A stretch of 20,324 nt of DNA from G020348185 sp964525045 (GCA_964525045.1 CAZGFD010000041.1:1-20324), one strand, 5' to 3'. Numbered from the stretch's first letter, positions 1 to 8,989 are shown. Translations and numbers: made by a program. Notes: generated by a model from the letters alone, not told the origin.

Positions 1-1
1 G

Positions 2-643
2 ACATTGAGGGAGCTCGCTACGTACTGCCCGGTCGGCGTGATCAGCGGCCGTGACCGGGTGAACGTGCAACAATTGGTCAATGTCGATTCCTTGATTTAC
101 GCAGGAAGCCATGGGTTTGACATCAGCGGACCAAAAAATTTGAAAATCCAACATGAAATGGGAGCGCAGTTTCTGCCAATCCTCGATCAAGTCGAAGCTT
201 CGTTACATGAGCAGTTAGACTCCATCGTCGGCACCCTTATTGAACGGAAAAAGTATTCGGTCGCCGTTCACTATCGGCTCACGGGGTCACAGGACCTTCC
301 TGTGGTTCGTTCTGCCGTTGAGGCGGTTCTCTCTCAACATTCCGACATCCGGGCAATCCACGGCAAGAAGTTATACGACCTTCAACCCGGGATTGATTGG
401 GACAAAGGAAAAGCTCTTATGTGGCTGTTGGCAGCTTTGAATATTCCCCGTGATGGAGTGATGACCTTCTTCATCGGGGATGATGTCACCGATGAGGATG
501 CCTTTCGCGTACTCCAGGACGAAAACATTGGGATGATCGTCGAAGATACGGCACGGTATACGTATGCCACCTATCGCCTCAACAACCCTGATGAAGTCGT
601 CCAATTTCTTCGGTATCTGACGACTGCCCTGAGGAGCCCTTAG
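2..643 (+). CDS. otsB: Trehalose-6-phosphate phosphatase, 5'-truncated by window edge
   Basis: HAD-superfamily trehalose-phosphatase, which removes phosphate from trehalose 6-phosphate to give trehalose in the cytoplasm. The frame is open at the left edge, so the N-terminus with the DxDGT nucleophile motif lies outside the window. What is visible is the rest of the family signature: SGRD just after the edge, the GSHGFDIS segment, GIDWDKGKAL with the motif III lysine, and the acidic metal-binding motif FFIGDDVTDEDAF near the C-terminus. About 213 codons are present and full-length family members run about 250-270, so only a short N-terminal piece is missing. The stop is 2 bases before the next ATG, and a GAGGAG ribosome site for that gene lies inside this gene's end, so the two are co-transcribed and probably translationally coupled. 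A trehalose-6-phosphate synthase gene would be expected just upstream. Family call is firm. Confidence 0.93.
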   Translation, partial: TLRELATYCPVGVISGRDRVNVQQLVNVDSLIYAGSHGFDISGPKNLKIQHEMGAQFLPILDQVEASLHEQLDSIVGTLIERKKYSVAVHYRLTGSQDLPVVRSAVEAVLSQHSDIRAIHGKKLYDLQPGIDWDKGKALMWLLAALNIPRDGVMTFFIGDDVTDEDAFRVLQDENIGMIVEDTARYTYATYRLNNPDEVVQFLRYLTTALRSP

Positions 644-645
644 CC

Positions 646-3036
646 ATGCATGATTGGTCACTGGTATATGAGGGATTCGTCCCGGAAAAAGAGCGGCTAC
701 GGGAGGCGCTCTGTACATTGGGAAACGGCTACTTCGCAACGAGGGGAGCAGCCCCGGAATCAGAAGCCGATCCAATCCATTATCCAGGAACGTACCTGGC
801 AGGGGGATACAATCGCCTGAAGACCGACCTGGCCGGTCGCAACATCGAAAATGAGGATTTGGTCAATTTACCCAACTGGCTTCTTTTGTCTTTTCGAATG
901 GAAGGGACCAACTGGCTCAGTATCCGTGCGGTTGACATCCTTTCCTATCAACAGGAGCTGAATTTCCGGAACGGTATCCTTTCTCGAAAATTTATGTATC
1001 AGGATAACCAGGGACGACGCACGATGGTCACAAGCCGCCGGTTTGTCCACATGGGCAACCAGCATTTGGCGGGGCTTGAATTGACGATTACTCCCCAAAA
1101 CTGGTCTGGCCGGATATATTTCCGTTCGGGATTGGATGGTCGTATCGTCAACACGGGCGTCGAACGTTATAAGGCGTTGAATAACAAACATCTTCAGCCA
1201 TTGGAATCAGCGGAAATTGAGAACGATGGCATTTTCCTGTTGATGGCAACCACTCAATCACAACTTCGAGTTGCAGAAGCCGCACGAACTCAATTTTTCT
1301 TAGAAGACTCGTTACTGAACATCAACCGTCAACTGGTCAGTGAGCCTGGGTATTTGGCCCATGAATGCTCGCTGAACTTAAAAAAAGGTCAGGAATTGAC
1401 TGTAGAAAAAGTCGCTACGATTTACACCTCTCGAGACCGTGCCATTTCGGAATGCGGGCAACAGGCTCAGGCTGCCATTAAAGAAGCCGATCGTTTTCCC
1501 TCCTTAGTCCAAACGCACATCCAACGGTGGGATCGTCTTTGGAAAAGAGCTGATATCATCCTTGAAAACGGACAGGAGTCACAATGGGTCCTTCGTTTTC
1601 ATCTCTTTCATCTATTACAGACGGCCTCTCCCAACAGTATAGACTTGGATGTCGGAATTCCAGCGCGCGGGTTGCACGGTGAGGCGTATCGAGGCCATAT
1701 TTTCTGGGATGAACTGTTTATTCTCCCCCTCCTCAACCTGCGGATTCCTGATATCGCTAAATCGCTGTTGCTGTACCGCTACCGGCGTCTGAATCAGGCC
1801 CGCCGGAATGCTCGAGCAGCCGGCTTCGGTGGTGCCATGTATCCTTGGCAAAGTGGAAGCACGGGACGTGAAGAAAGTCAGAGTCTCCATTTAAACCCCG
1901 AATCCGGTCGTTGGACCCCCGACAATACCAGACTGCAGCGTCATGTGAATGCAGCCATCGTCTTTAACATCTGGCAGCATTACCAGGTAACAGGCGACTG
2001 GGAATTTCTTTCGTTCTACGGCGGAGAAATGATTCTGGAAATTGCCCGGCTGTTTACTTCGATGACTTCTTATAATCGAACGCGGAAGAAATATGAGATT
2101 CGAAACGTCATGGGGCCGGATGAATACCACGATCGCTATCCAGACGTGGATACGCCAGGTCTTCACAACAACTCGTATACGAATATGATGACGGTCTGGG
2201 TGTTATGCCGGGCCCTGGACGTGGTGAATTTGTTGGCCGATGATCATCGCACGGAGCTTCGGCAGGTTCTACATATACAGAAACAAGAAGTTGAACACTG
2301 GGATGAAGTTAGCCGCAATATGTATATTCCGCATCATGATGACGGGATCATCAGTCAATTTGAAGGCTACGAGCAATTAGAAGAGCTCGATTGGGAACGC
2401 TACCGCCTCAAGTACGGAAACATTCAACGTCTTGATCGCATTCTCGAATCGGAAGGCGATACCCCAAACCGCTATAAGGTTTCCAAACAAGCCGATGTCC
2501 TCATGTTGTTTTATTTATTTTCTTCAGAAGAACTTCGTCAGCTCTTTCGAAGACTTGGGTATCCTTTCAAATATCAGACCATCCCACTAAACATTAAATA
2601 TTATTTGAGTCGAACCTCACATGGGTCCTCATTGAGTCGAGTGGTCCATTCCTGGGTAACGGCCAGGTCGGATCGGGAAAAAGCTTGGGAGTGGCTTCAG
2701 GAAGATTTGAAAGTCGACATCGACGACATCCAATTAGGAACAACCGCCGAAGGCATCCATCTGGGAGCCATGGCTGGCACAGTTGACCTCGTTCAGCGAG
2801 TCTACAGCGGAATCGAAACTCGTGGGGATACCCTGTTTCTTAACCCGTTCCTCCCGGATCAATTGGCGAGGCTCGGACTTCGCATTTTTTACCGGGGACA
2901 TTCTTTAGACATTCGCATTACTCATCAAAATTTAACCGTGTCCTCTCAACAAGGTATAGCCCCTTCGATCAAAATCCATGTAAAAAAGAAAAGGCATACC
3001 CTAAAACCGGGGCATTCCATCAAGGTTCGACTGTGA
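646..3036 (+). CDS. Glycoside hydrolase family 65 disaccharide phosphorylase (trehalose/maltose/kojibiose type)
   Basis: 796-residue protein of the GH65 family, whose members mostly phosphorolyse alpha-linked glucose disaccharides with inversion to beta-glucose 1-phosphate. The N-terminal beta-sandwich begins with LGNGYFATRG; the (alpha/alpha)6 catalytic domain contains FWDELF (residues 353-358), the general-acid motif GPDEYH with Glu493, KQAD (614-617) and the phosphate-site loop HGSSLS (659-664). Presence of that serine loop favours a phosphorylase over a hydrolase. Length matches the family (about 750-800). Substrate cannot be read from sequence: trehalose is suggested by the phosphatase immediately upstream, but kojibiose, maltose or nigerose are possible. 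No beta-phosphoglucomutase, the usual partner, lies in the window. The start is set by GAGGAG at 631-636, 9 bases before the ATG. It ends 6 bases from the convergent ligase gene with no clear terminator between. Confidence 0.93.
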   Translation: MHDWSLVYEGFVPEKERLREALCTLGNGYFATRGAAPESEADPIHYPGTYLAGGYNRLKTDLAGRNIENEDLVNLPNWLLLSFRMEGTNWLSIRAVDILSYQQELNFRNGILSRKFMYQDNQGRRTMVTSRRFVHMGNQHLAGLELTITPQNWSGRIYFRSGLDGRIVNTGVERYKALNNKHLQPLESAEIENDGIFLLMATTQSQLRVAEAARTQFFLEDSLLNINRQLVSEPGYLAHECSLNLKKGQELTVEKVATIYTSRDRAISECGQQAQAAIKEADRFPSLVQTHIQRWDRLWKRADIILENGQESQWVLRFHLFHLLQTASPNSIDLDVGIPARGLHGEAYRGHIFWDELFILPLLNLRIPDIAKSLLLYRYRRLNQARRNARAAGFGGAMYPWQSGSTGREESQSLHLNPESGRWTPDNTRLQRHVNAAIVFNIWQHYQVTGDWEFLSFYGGEMILEIARLFTSMTSYNRTRKKYEIRNVMGPDEYHDRYPDVDTPGLHNNSYTNMMTVWVLCRALDVVNLLADDHRTELRQVLHIQKQEVEHWDEVSRNMYIPHHDDGIISQFEGYEQLEELDWERYRLKYGNIQRLDRILESEGDTPNRYKVSKQADVLMLFYLFSSEELRQLFRRLGYPFKYQTIPLNIKYYLSRTSHGSSLSRVVHSWVTARSDREKAWEWLQEDLKVDIDDIQLGTTAEGIHLGAMAGTVDLVQRVYSGIETRGDTLFLNPFLPDQLARLGLRIFYRGHSLDIRITHQNLTVSSQQGIAPSIKIHVKKKRHTLKPGHSIKVRL

Positions 3037-3042
3037 TTCAAC

Positions 3043-4443
3043 CTATTCAGTGAAAGGAATAAAACGTTTCAGTTTATTTGTCTCAGGATGCCGGGGTAAC
3101 TCAGAAACACTTTGAATGGATATCTTCGCATTCGAAAGGCCGGCCTGCCTCAACGACTCAACCAAGGAATGTTTGAGGCCTGTTGGGGAAAAATCCCCAT
3201 GTGTAACAGCCAGAACTCTGGCACCATCGGGAGTTTGTTGCACTTGATATTCACGTATATGCCTGTCTTGTCCTAACACCCCCCTGAAGACCATGGGGTG
3301 AATTTTCACATCATTAGGGTACGCAAACCAGGCGTCTGCCCGGCCTTTGATCTCCTTGATCCGGCGATAACCCGGTGCGTCAGGGTTTTCGCCTTCGTCA
3401 ATAATCACGGCATCCGTCATCTCATACCGGACCATCGGCATGACCTGGCCACAGAGCTTGGTAACAAGCAAACGGTCTGCCTGGGCAAAGTCCACAACCG
3501 GCTGATTATGCTCGTCTACGGGTTCAAATATCAGAAAATCTTCGGCCAACGTCGGACCCTGAAACGAATCCCCTTCTGTGGCCCCCATGCCGATTTCAAC
3601 CGATCCCCAACAATTATGAATATTGAGGCCCCATGCTTGGTTTGCCATGTCCCGGCCTTCGGGGAGGAGCGGCTCGGAGTTGGTGGTAATGCGCTGTGGC
3701 CGGATTCGGAGCCCACCATCCAGCGCCTGGGCACACAGTTCCTGGACGATTGAGGCGTAGCCGACGATCCGGTCCGGTTGATAAGCGTTCAATTGTTCAA
3801 CCATGCGATCAATCGGGAGATCGGCTGGAAAGACACGGACATCCCTTTCGGGATCCAGCATGGTCGGAAAGGCGAACCGGCTGCCATGGACATAGGAACC
3901 GGCACAGATAACGGCCGTCCGTCTGGGATGAACCGGAGGCTGAATAAGGTCCTGTTGCGCCTCCATCCGATAGGCGACATTGACGAAGACGATGAATGAC
4001 TCCCAATCCCACAGAAACACACCTCGCTTTCCCGATGTTCCTCCTGTCGCAGCGGCATAATACTTGTTAAAAATATAAGGGTTGGCATGACTTCCGGAAT
4101 GAAGCTGTTCCAGATGAGCGGTCACGTCTTCCAAGTGAAGCCGACGGTCTGTAACAATTCGGTTCCAGTTTTCCATTACCTCTTGTTTGGTGAGGGGAGG
4201 AATGCTGGCAAGATCACTGATCTCGAATGTCGAGGCTTCAACATGACCCAGGCGATCGGCATAAAACGGTGAACATTGCTGGGCATGCGCAATGACTTTT
4301 CTTAAGCACCTCGTCTGTTCGTCCCGCACCTGATCACGTGACCAACTGAGGTGCTCAATCGCCTCTGGAGTAAAAGCCCGAATGTTTTCAATGTGCCGAC
4401 TTCGCAAATTCTGAAATTCAGAGCGAGGAACCATATCGTTCAT
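3043..4443 (-). CDS. PaaK/CapK-like adenylate-forming ligase (phenylacetate-CoA ligase family)
   Basis: ANL-superfamily enzyme of the phenylacetate-CoA ligase/CapK branch, which activates a carboxylic acid as acyl-AMP and passes it to CoA or another acceptor. Visible motifs (numbered from the ATG at 4443): ATP-binding loop ATGGTSGKRG (132-141), GYA (228-230), the A5-type motif WGSVEIG (279-285), RYEMTD (339-344), a KGRAD hinge and the C-terminal NKLKRF segment, where the catalytic lysine of the small domain is expected. At 466 residues it is of family length (about 430-470). A TTG at 4446 directly before the ATG is an alternative start; neither has a good ribosome site. It lies 58 bases downstream of the kinase gene on the same strand, so the pair is probably one operon. 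The acid substrate is unknown: PaaK-like proteins of this branch include capsule, coenzyme F390 and aryl-acid enzymes. Confidence 0.85.
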   Translation of the reverse strand: MNDMVPRSEFQNLRSRHIENIRAFTPEAIEHLSWSRDQVRDEQTRCLRKVIAHAQQCSPFYADRLGHVEASTFEISDLASIPPLTKQEVMENWNRIVTDRRLHLEDVTAHLEQLHSGSHANPYIFNKYYAAATGGTSGKRGVFLWDWESFIVFVNVAYRMEAQQDLIQPPVHPRRTAVICAGSYVHGSRFAFPTMLDPERDVRVFPADLPIDRMVEQLNAYQPDRIVGYASIVQELCAQALDGGLRIRPQRITTNSEPLLPEGRDMANQAWGLNIHNCWGSVEIGMGATEGDSFQGPTLAEDFLIFEPVDEHNQPVVDFAQADRLLVTKLCGQVMPMVRYEMTDAVIIDEGENPDAPGYRRIKEIKGRADAWFAYPNDVKIHPMVFRGVLGQDRHIREYQVQQTPDGARVLAVTHGDFSPTGLKHSLVESLRQAGLSNAKISIQSVSELPRHPETNKLKRFIPFTE

Positions 4444-4501
4444 CAATGATCAATCTTGATCAACCGTAAGTGGAATGAGAGTTTCCATCCGCGAGACTCC
4501 A

Positions 4502-5590
4502 TCATCGATCCAAAACAGAAGTCGCATCGCACTCCACAGCCGCTTGGAATATGCGGTGCATGATGGCGCGGGCAAGTTTGAGTCCTCTGCCTCCTTCGGC
4601 AGATCCAAGGTGATGAAAAGCCACCGGTATATAAAGACAGGTCAGCAAAGCGGTTTGATAATCCCGCCATGCCTGGTCGAGAGAATAATTGGCCACTCCG
4701 CGGGAAATTAACTCATCATGCCAGACCCGGACAAACTCCCGATACCGCCCTGTTTGATGCTCGAACGGTATGCTTCCACACACGATTCGTGCCACGTCAA
4801 TGGCCCCTAAATTGCGTTGGGCAAGTTGCCAATCCAACACGATCACCGATTGCTCATTGGACGACTCATCGAAAATTAAATTGTCTGCCCGAAAATCAGC
4901 ATGCGCAATGGTACAAGGCCCCCGAGCATGCAATTCTTCCAATCGATCTCCCTGCCAGTTCAGGCGGTCCCCAATGACCCGCATTTCATCCGTCAATTGA
5001 TCATAGAACTGGTGTCGAAACTGAGGCCAATTTTGGGCAAATAAATGGAGAATATCAAGGTTTTCTATCGGCATCCATGTCAGATTGGCTAAGGCAGGAT
5101 GATTCCACCAGTGGGCGTGGAAAGGAGCAATCGCTTGAATGGCGGCGAACGCCTGCGCTGGCGTCAATCCCTTCACCTGATCTCCAAAAGTATGGTCACT
5201 CACGTCTTCTAGGATAAGAATGTAATCACCATTTTCTGAATCCAGTAAACTATAATAACATCGGGGAATACGAAGCGGACTGTGGGGTGCCACTTCTTGA
5301 TAAAAATGAGCCTCCCGCTCGTACGCATTAAACGAATCCCCCAATTCACGGTTCCTTGCAGCCGCTGCTGGTAATTTCACGACTACGCTGTTGGGATGAT
5401 CCGATTCTGGCTGATCGTAATTCAGGAGCACCCTTGCCACCCCACTTAAAAACCCAACTCCACCACCACCGATTGAAGCGATCTTAATTTTACTGACAGA
5501 GGACTTCCGACATACTCCGCCTTCCCGCAAAGCCCAGGTCATCCAATTAGCTGAGATCTCTTCGATTCTTTTGGGATGCCTGATACCCAT
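4502..5590 (-). CDS. Aminoglycoside-phosphotransferase/ecdysteroid-kinase-like small-molecule kinase
   Basis: Protein kinase-like fold phosphotransferase of the APH/CHK (ecdysteroid kinase-like) group, expected to transfer the gamma-phosphate of ATP to a hydroxyl on a small molecule. From the ATG at 5590 (362 residues) the motifs are: a glycine-rich stretch SIGGGGVGFLSG (39-50), VVVKLP with ATP-binding Lys72, a helix with EREAHFY (91-97), hinge LILEDV (125-130), catalytic loop HADFRADN with Asp232 and Asn237, and metal-binding Asp253 in VLDWQ. All catalytic residues are therefore in place. An upstream GTG at 5623 would add 11 residues, but the ATG start matches the usual beginning of the family better. 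It heads a probable two-gene operon with the PaaK-like ligase and is divergent from the FAD oxidoreductases. Substrate unknown; antibiotic resistance should not be assumed from the family name. Confidence 0.8.
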   Translation of the reverse strand: MGIRHPKRIEEISANWMTWALREGGVCRKSSVSKIKIASIGGGGVGFLSGVARVLLNYDQPESDHPNSVVVKLPAAAARNRELGDSFNAYEREAHFYQEVAPHSPLRIPRCYYSLLDSENGDYILILEDVSDHTFGDQVKGLTPAQAFAAIQAIAPFHAHWWNHPALANLTWMPIENLDILHLFAQNWPQFRHQFYDQLTDEMRVIGDRLNWQGDRLEELHARGPCTIAHADFRADNLIFDESSNEQSVIVLDWQLAQRNLGAIDVARIVCGSIPFEHQTGRYREFVRVWHDELISRGVANYSLDQAWRDYQTALLTCLYIPVAFHHLGSAEGGRGLKLARAIMHRIFQAAVECDATSVLDR

Positions 5591-5775
5591 AAAAACATTT
5601 ACCCATACCGCTCTGAAGTACACATCCTATCAAGGAACCAAACGGACTTCCACACATCTAGCATCACAGGAATATGAATTGGTTAGATTTCTGAGGTCTT
5701 ACGTAATATACTACCGTCGCCTATTAAAGATGACGTCACACCATGTTCTTAGTTGGACTTTTAAGAAGGAAAAAA
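5591..5775. promoter_or_regulatory. Divergent promoter region between the kinase/ligase and oxidoreductase operons
   Basis: This gap separates two oppositely oriented transcription units and must hold both promoters. A TAATAT box at 5704-5709, in the rightward direction, is preceded by TTGGTT about 19 bases upstream, a poor but possible sigma-70-type promoter. A TGACGTCA palindrome occurs near 5730, which may be chance. No convincing leftward promoter was found by eye. Confidence 0.35.
5766..5770 (+). promoter_or_regulatory. Ribosome binding site deciding the start of the first FAD oxidoreductase
   Basis: AAGGA followed by five A residues and then ATG at 5776. The upstream in-frame ATG at 5743 lacks such a site and would add 11 residues before the Rossmann motif, so 5776 is preferred. 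Confidence 0.75.
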
Positions 5776-7353
5776 ATGTCAGCCAAATATGATGCGGTAG
5801 TGATCGGCAGCGGGCACAACGGACTAACCTGTGCCTGCTATCTCGCCAAAGTCGGCTTAAAGGTCCTGGTGCTTGAGCGATCTCATTCGATCGGCGGAAT
5901 GACGAACACCGAAGAGGTCACGTTGCCCGAATTCATGTCGGATACGCATGCCTTCTGCATTCAGTTAGCCAATTTTTCTCCGGCTTTGCATGAATTGGAG
6001 TTGGACCAATACGGATTTGAATTGATTTATTCAAATCCCTGTTTTACCCATGCCTTCCCGAATGGAAAATCAATTTCCGTGAGCCGCGGGATCGATGATA
6101 CGTGTAAGAGTATTGCTCATTTTTCCACAAAGGATGCCGATACGTATCATCAGCTTTTTGAAAGGTTTCTTGGCGTTAAAGATCCCTTTATCGCGTCATT
6201 CAATTCCCTCCCCCCCTCATTTGCCGATCAAGCGGCGATGTTACAAGCGATGCCCGGAGGTCTCGATCAACTGCGATTTCAAATGCAGACCTTTCGTGCC
6301 TGGGCGGGGGAAGTGTTCGAGGCTAATGAAACCAAAGTTCTATTCGGAGCTTGGGATTTACACACCGGTACGGGGCCCGACGATGGAGGTGGTGCAAGCC
6401 TTGCTTGGGCTTTTTGTATGGTGATCCAAGCTTTTGGAAATAACATTGTGAAAGGGGGCATGCGCAATCTCCCTTTGGCCCTGGAGGGCTATTTGATAGC
6501 TCACGGTGGAGAAATAAGAACTGACGCCCGCGTTGAACGTATCCATGTGGGTAACGGTCGGGCGGTCGCCGTAGGACTTTCTGGAGGCGAACAAATTGAG
6601 GTGGGTCAATTGGTGGCTTCCAACGTCGATCCTCAGCAGCTCGTCCTGGACTTGCTCGGAGAAGATCAGGTTGACCCGATCCTAAGCAATAAAATGCGTC
6701 ACTATGAGTTAGGCGAGTCGGTAATGGTCATCTACTTGGCCCTTGACAGTCCCGTTGAGTACAAAGCTGGCCCTCAAGCCGGTCAAGCCGTCTATGTCCA
6801 TCCGACTCCTGCTGATCTGGAGTATTTCTCCCGCCTATTTTACGAAGTTCGGAGTGGGCTTTTGCCTTCAGAACCCTTCGCACTCATTTGCAACGATTCA
6901 ACTCAGGATCCTAGTCGGGTACCATCAGGAAAGGCCCTCATGAAACTGGTCGTGCAACCTGTTCCCTATGAAATCAAGGGTGATGCAGCAGGGAACATTA
7001 AAGGGAAAACGTGGGAGGATGTGAAGGAAGTGTTTGCCGATCATATTATTGATCGTTTAACCCGAGATTATATTCCAAACCTTCGAAACAACATACTCAA
7101 ACGAGTGGTTCATAGTCCCCGGGATCTCGAGAGATTAATGCCAAGTGCGCCGAGAGGAACGATCACACATGGGGCCTTGCTGCCTTACCAGATGGGAGCG
7201 ATGCGCCCGATTCCCGAGATGGGGCACTACAAATCTCCCATATCCAACGTCTACCTCTGCGGTTCCGGTAGCCATCCAGGTGCGGGAGTATCGATGGCCC
7301 CGGGCCGCAACGCCGCTCAAGTCATTTTTCAGGACCTCAGGTTGGATTTTTAA
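5776..7353 (+). CDS. FAD-dependent oxidoreductase, phytoene desaturase/PYROXD2-like (copy 1)
   Basis: 525-residue flavoprotein of the phytoene-dehydrogenase-like group (COG1233 type; includes CrtI-like enzymes and PYROXD2). The N-terminus has the dinucleotide-binding GSGHNG (11-16) ending with Glu34, which holds the FAD ribose, then IGGM. Mid-protein hallmarks are HTGTGPDDGG, VKGGMRNLPLAL and IKGDAAGNI; the C-terminal FAD-closing motif is YLCGSGSHPGAGVSMAPGRN. No membrane segment is apparent. It is followed 44 bases later by a homologue sharing the same landmarks, so the pair arose by tandem duplication and may work in sequence or as a heteromer. No crtB, crtE or other carotenoid gene is in the window, so a carotenoid substrate is not supported; the closeness to PYROXD2-type proteins argues for an unknown lipid, amine or isoprenoid substrate. 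Confidence 0.85.
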   Translation: MSAKYDAVVIGSGHNGLTCACYLAKVGLKVLVLERSHSIGGMTNTEEVTLPEFMSDTHAFCIQLANFSPALHELELDQYGFELIYSNPCFTHAFPNGKSISVSRGIDDTCKSIAHFSTKDADTYHQLFERFLGVKDPFIASFNSLPPSFADQAAMLQAMPGGLDQLRFQMQTFRAWAGEVFEANETKVLFGAWDLHTGTGPDDGGGASLAWAFCMVIQAFGNNIVKGGMRNLPLALEGYLIAHGGEIRTDARVERIHVGNGRAVAVGLSGGEQIEVGQLVASNVDPQQLVLDLLGEDQVDPILSNKMRHYELGESVMVIYLALDSPVEYKAGPQAGQAVYVHPTPADLEYFSRLFYEVRSGLLPSEPFALICNDSTQDPSRVPSGKALMKLVVQPVPYEIKGDAAGNIKGKTWEDVKEVFADHIIDRLTRDYIPNLRNNILKRVVHSPRDLERLMPSAPRGTITHGALLPYQMGAMRPIPEMGHYKSPISNVYLCGSGSHPGAGVSMAPGRNAAQVIFQDLRLDF

Positions 7354-7397
7354 ATAACTCTGACCCAGCAAATCCATCCAAACCTACTTGGAATCAA

Positions 7398-8972
7398 TTG
7401 AAATCCTACGACCATATTATTGTCGGAAGCGGGATAAACTCCTTGGTCTGTGCGGCTATCCTGGCGAAGAAAGGGCGGGCCGTCCTTGTTCTGGAACGGA
7501 ACGACCGACTCGGCGGATGTATCCGTACGGAGGAAATTACCTTGCCTCATTTCATCCACGACGTATTTTCGGGCTTTCATCCCCTCTTTGTGTCTTCACC
7601 GGGTTATAGCGAGCTGGCTGACGATTTGCGTGCAAACGGACTTCAATACGTCAACACTGACACACCCACTGGCGCCGTTTTACCTGACGGGCGGTGCATT
7701 ATCATGAATACCTCGCGCGGAAAAAACATCGCAGCTATGAACTCGATCGCAAAGGGAGATGGAGATCGTTACGCAACTGCCTTGGATAAGTTTGAGAAAA
7801 ACCTGGAATTGATTAACGTCGTACTTGGCAACGAGCTCTGGCAGACCTCCACCTTCAAAATGTTGCTTGGCACCGCTTGGAAGATGGGGCTGACGAATGT
7901 TGCGAAATTTGCCGTCTCCTGGAGGCAATCGTGTCAACAATGGCTGAATCAGGATTTCCGTTCCGATGAGGTCAAGGCCTTACTGGCCCCGTGGGTCCTT
8001 CATACGGGGTTGGACCCTAAGAGCCCCATGTCAGGGCCTATGGCCATGCTTATAGCATTTATGCTTGAAGCCGTCGGCATGCCAATCGTCAAAGGCGGAT
8101 CGGGAAAACTGGTCGAGGCTCTGTGCCCGATCATCCATTCGGCAAAGGGGGATTTTTTTGTCAATGCGGATGTCGCCACAATCCTAATCAACAACAATAA
8201 AGCCCATGCCGTGAGGACAACTGACGGTCGGGAATTTCATGCCCGGCGCGGCATTATTTGTAATGTCACCCCGACGCAATTGTATGAACGCCTGCTTGAG
8301 GCTTCGGTCGTTCCACCAGTTGTCGCCAAACAAGCCCGAGCCTACCGCTACGGCCGCGGTAATATGCAAATCCACATTGCATTGAACGAACCCCTAAAGT
8401 GGAGAAATCCGAAGCTTGCTCATGTTGCGATGATTCACCTGACGCCTGGGCTTGACGGAGTTTCCAAAGCCGTCAACGAAGCCGAATGGGGTCTTCTCCC
8501 TGCGGAAGCGACTGTGGTACTGGCCCAACCGACAGCCCTCGACCCTAGTCGAGCCCCTGAGGGAAAGGCCATATTGTGGGTTCAGCTACAGGAACTGCCA
8601 TCCATCATTAAGGGGGACGCCGCCGGGACTATTGATGCGCCTGAAAGTGGCAATTGGACCGAGCAGGTACGTGACGCATATGCCAAACGTATTCTCGACC
8701 GCATTGCCTCCCATGTGTCGAATGTGAAATCAGCCACACTTCAATGGCGAGCCTATTCTCCAAGGGATCTCGAAGCGCATAATATGAATTTGGTTGGGGG
8801 GGATCCCTACTCCGGTGCCTGTTCCCTTGACCAGTTCCTTTTGCGGAGGCCTCTGCGGGCAACAAAAAATCATGATACACCGGTGCGCAACCTGTTCCAT
8901 ATTGGGGCGAGTACTCATCCCGGTCCCGGATTGGGCGGCCTCTCGGGATATATGGTCGCGAAGAAACTCTAG
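7398..8972 (+). CDS. FAD-dependent oxidoreductase, phytoene desaturase/PYROXD2-like (copy 2)
   Basis: 524-residue paralogue of the preceding gene: Rossmann motif GSGINS (10-15), LVLERNDRLGG, HTGLDPKSP, IVKGGSGKLVEAL, IIKGDAAGTI and the C-terminal FAD motif IGASTHPGPGLGG. The last glycine of GxGxxG is serine here, whereas copy 1 keeps glycine; small residues are tolerated at this position, so FAD binding is still expected. The start is TTG at 7398: no ATG or GTG lies between it and the Rossmann motif, and a weak GGA sits 5 bases upstream, suggesting lower translation than copy 1. The 44-base gap holds no terminator, so the genes are probably co-transcribed. The two copies differ clearly outside the motifs, which points to divided function instead of a recent duplication. 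Substrate unknown. Confidence 0.84.
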   Translation: MKSYDHIIVGSGINSLVCAAILAKKGRAVLVLERNDRLGGCIRTEEITLPHFIHDVFSGFHPLFVSSPGYSELADDLRANGLQYVNTDTPTGAVLPDGRCIIMNTSRGKNIAAMNSIAKGDGDRYATALDKFEKNLELINVVLGNELWQTSTFKMLLGTAWKMGLTNVAKFAVSWRQSCQQWLNQDFRSDEVKALLAPWVLHTGLDPKSPMSGPMAMLIAFMLEAVGMPIVKGGSGKLVEALCPIIHSAKGDFFVNADVATILINNNKAHAVRTTDGREFHARRGIICNVTPTQLYERLLEASVVPPVVAKQARAYRYGRGNMQIHIALNEPLKWRNPKLAHVAMIHLTPGLDGVSKAVNEAEWGLLPAEATVVLAQPTALDPSRAPEGKAILWVQLQELPSIIKGDAAGTIDAPESGNWTEQVRDAYAKRILDRIASHVSNVKSATLQWRAYSPRDLEAHNMNLVGGDPYSGACSLDQFLLRRPLRATKNHDTPVRNLFHIGASTHPGPGLGGLSGYMVAKKL

Positions 8973-8985
8973 TCGGGATTCCCGA
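8973..8985. terminator. Small hairpin between convergent genes, possible weak bidirectional terminator
   Basis: TCGGG-ATT-CCCGA begins directly after the stop of the second oxidoreductase and lies 5 bases from the stop of the convergent GNAT gene. The stem is only 5 base pairs and the following AATTTC is a poor U-tract, so termination is uncertain. Confidence 0.35.
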
Positions 8986-8989
8986 AATT

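Noticed and set aside
4502..5590. An aminoglycoside resistance gene
   Set aside because: The kinase fold is shared by many metabolic kinases, and the neighbours are metabolic enzymes, not resistance or mobile genes.
5776..8972. A carotenoid biosynthesis operon
   Set aside because: Only desaturase-like flavoproteins are present; no phytoene synthase, prenyl diphosphate synthase or cyclase is seen, and the closing motifs look PYROXD2-like.
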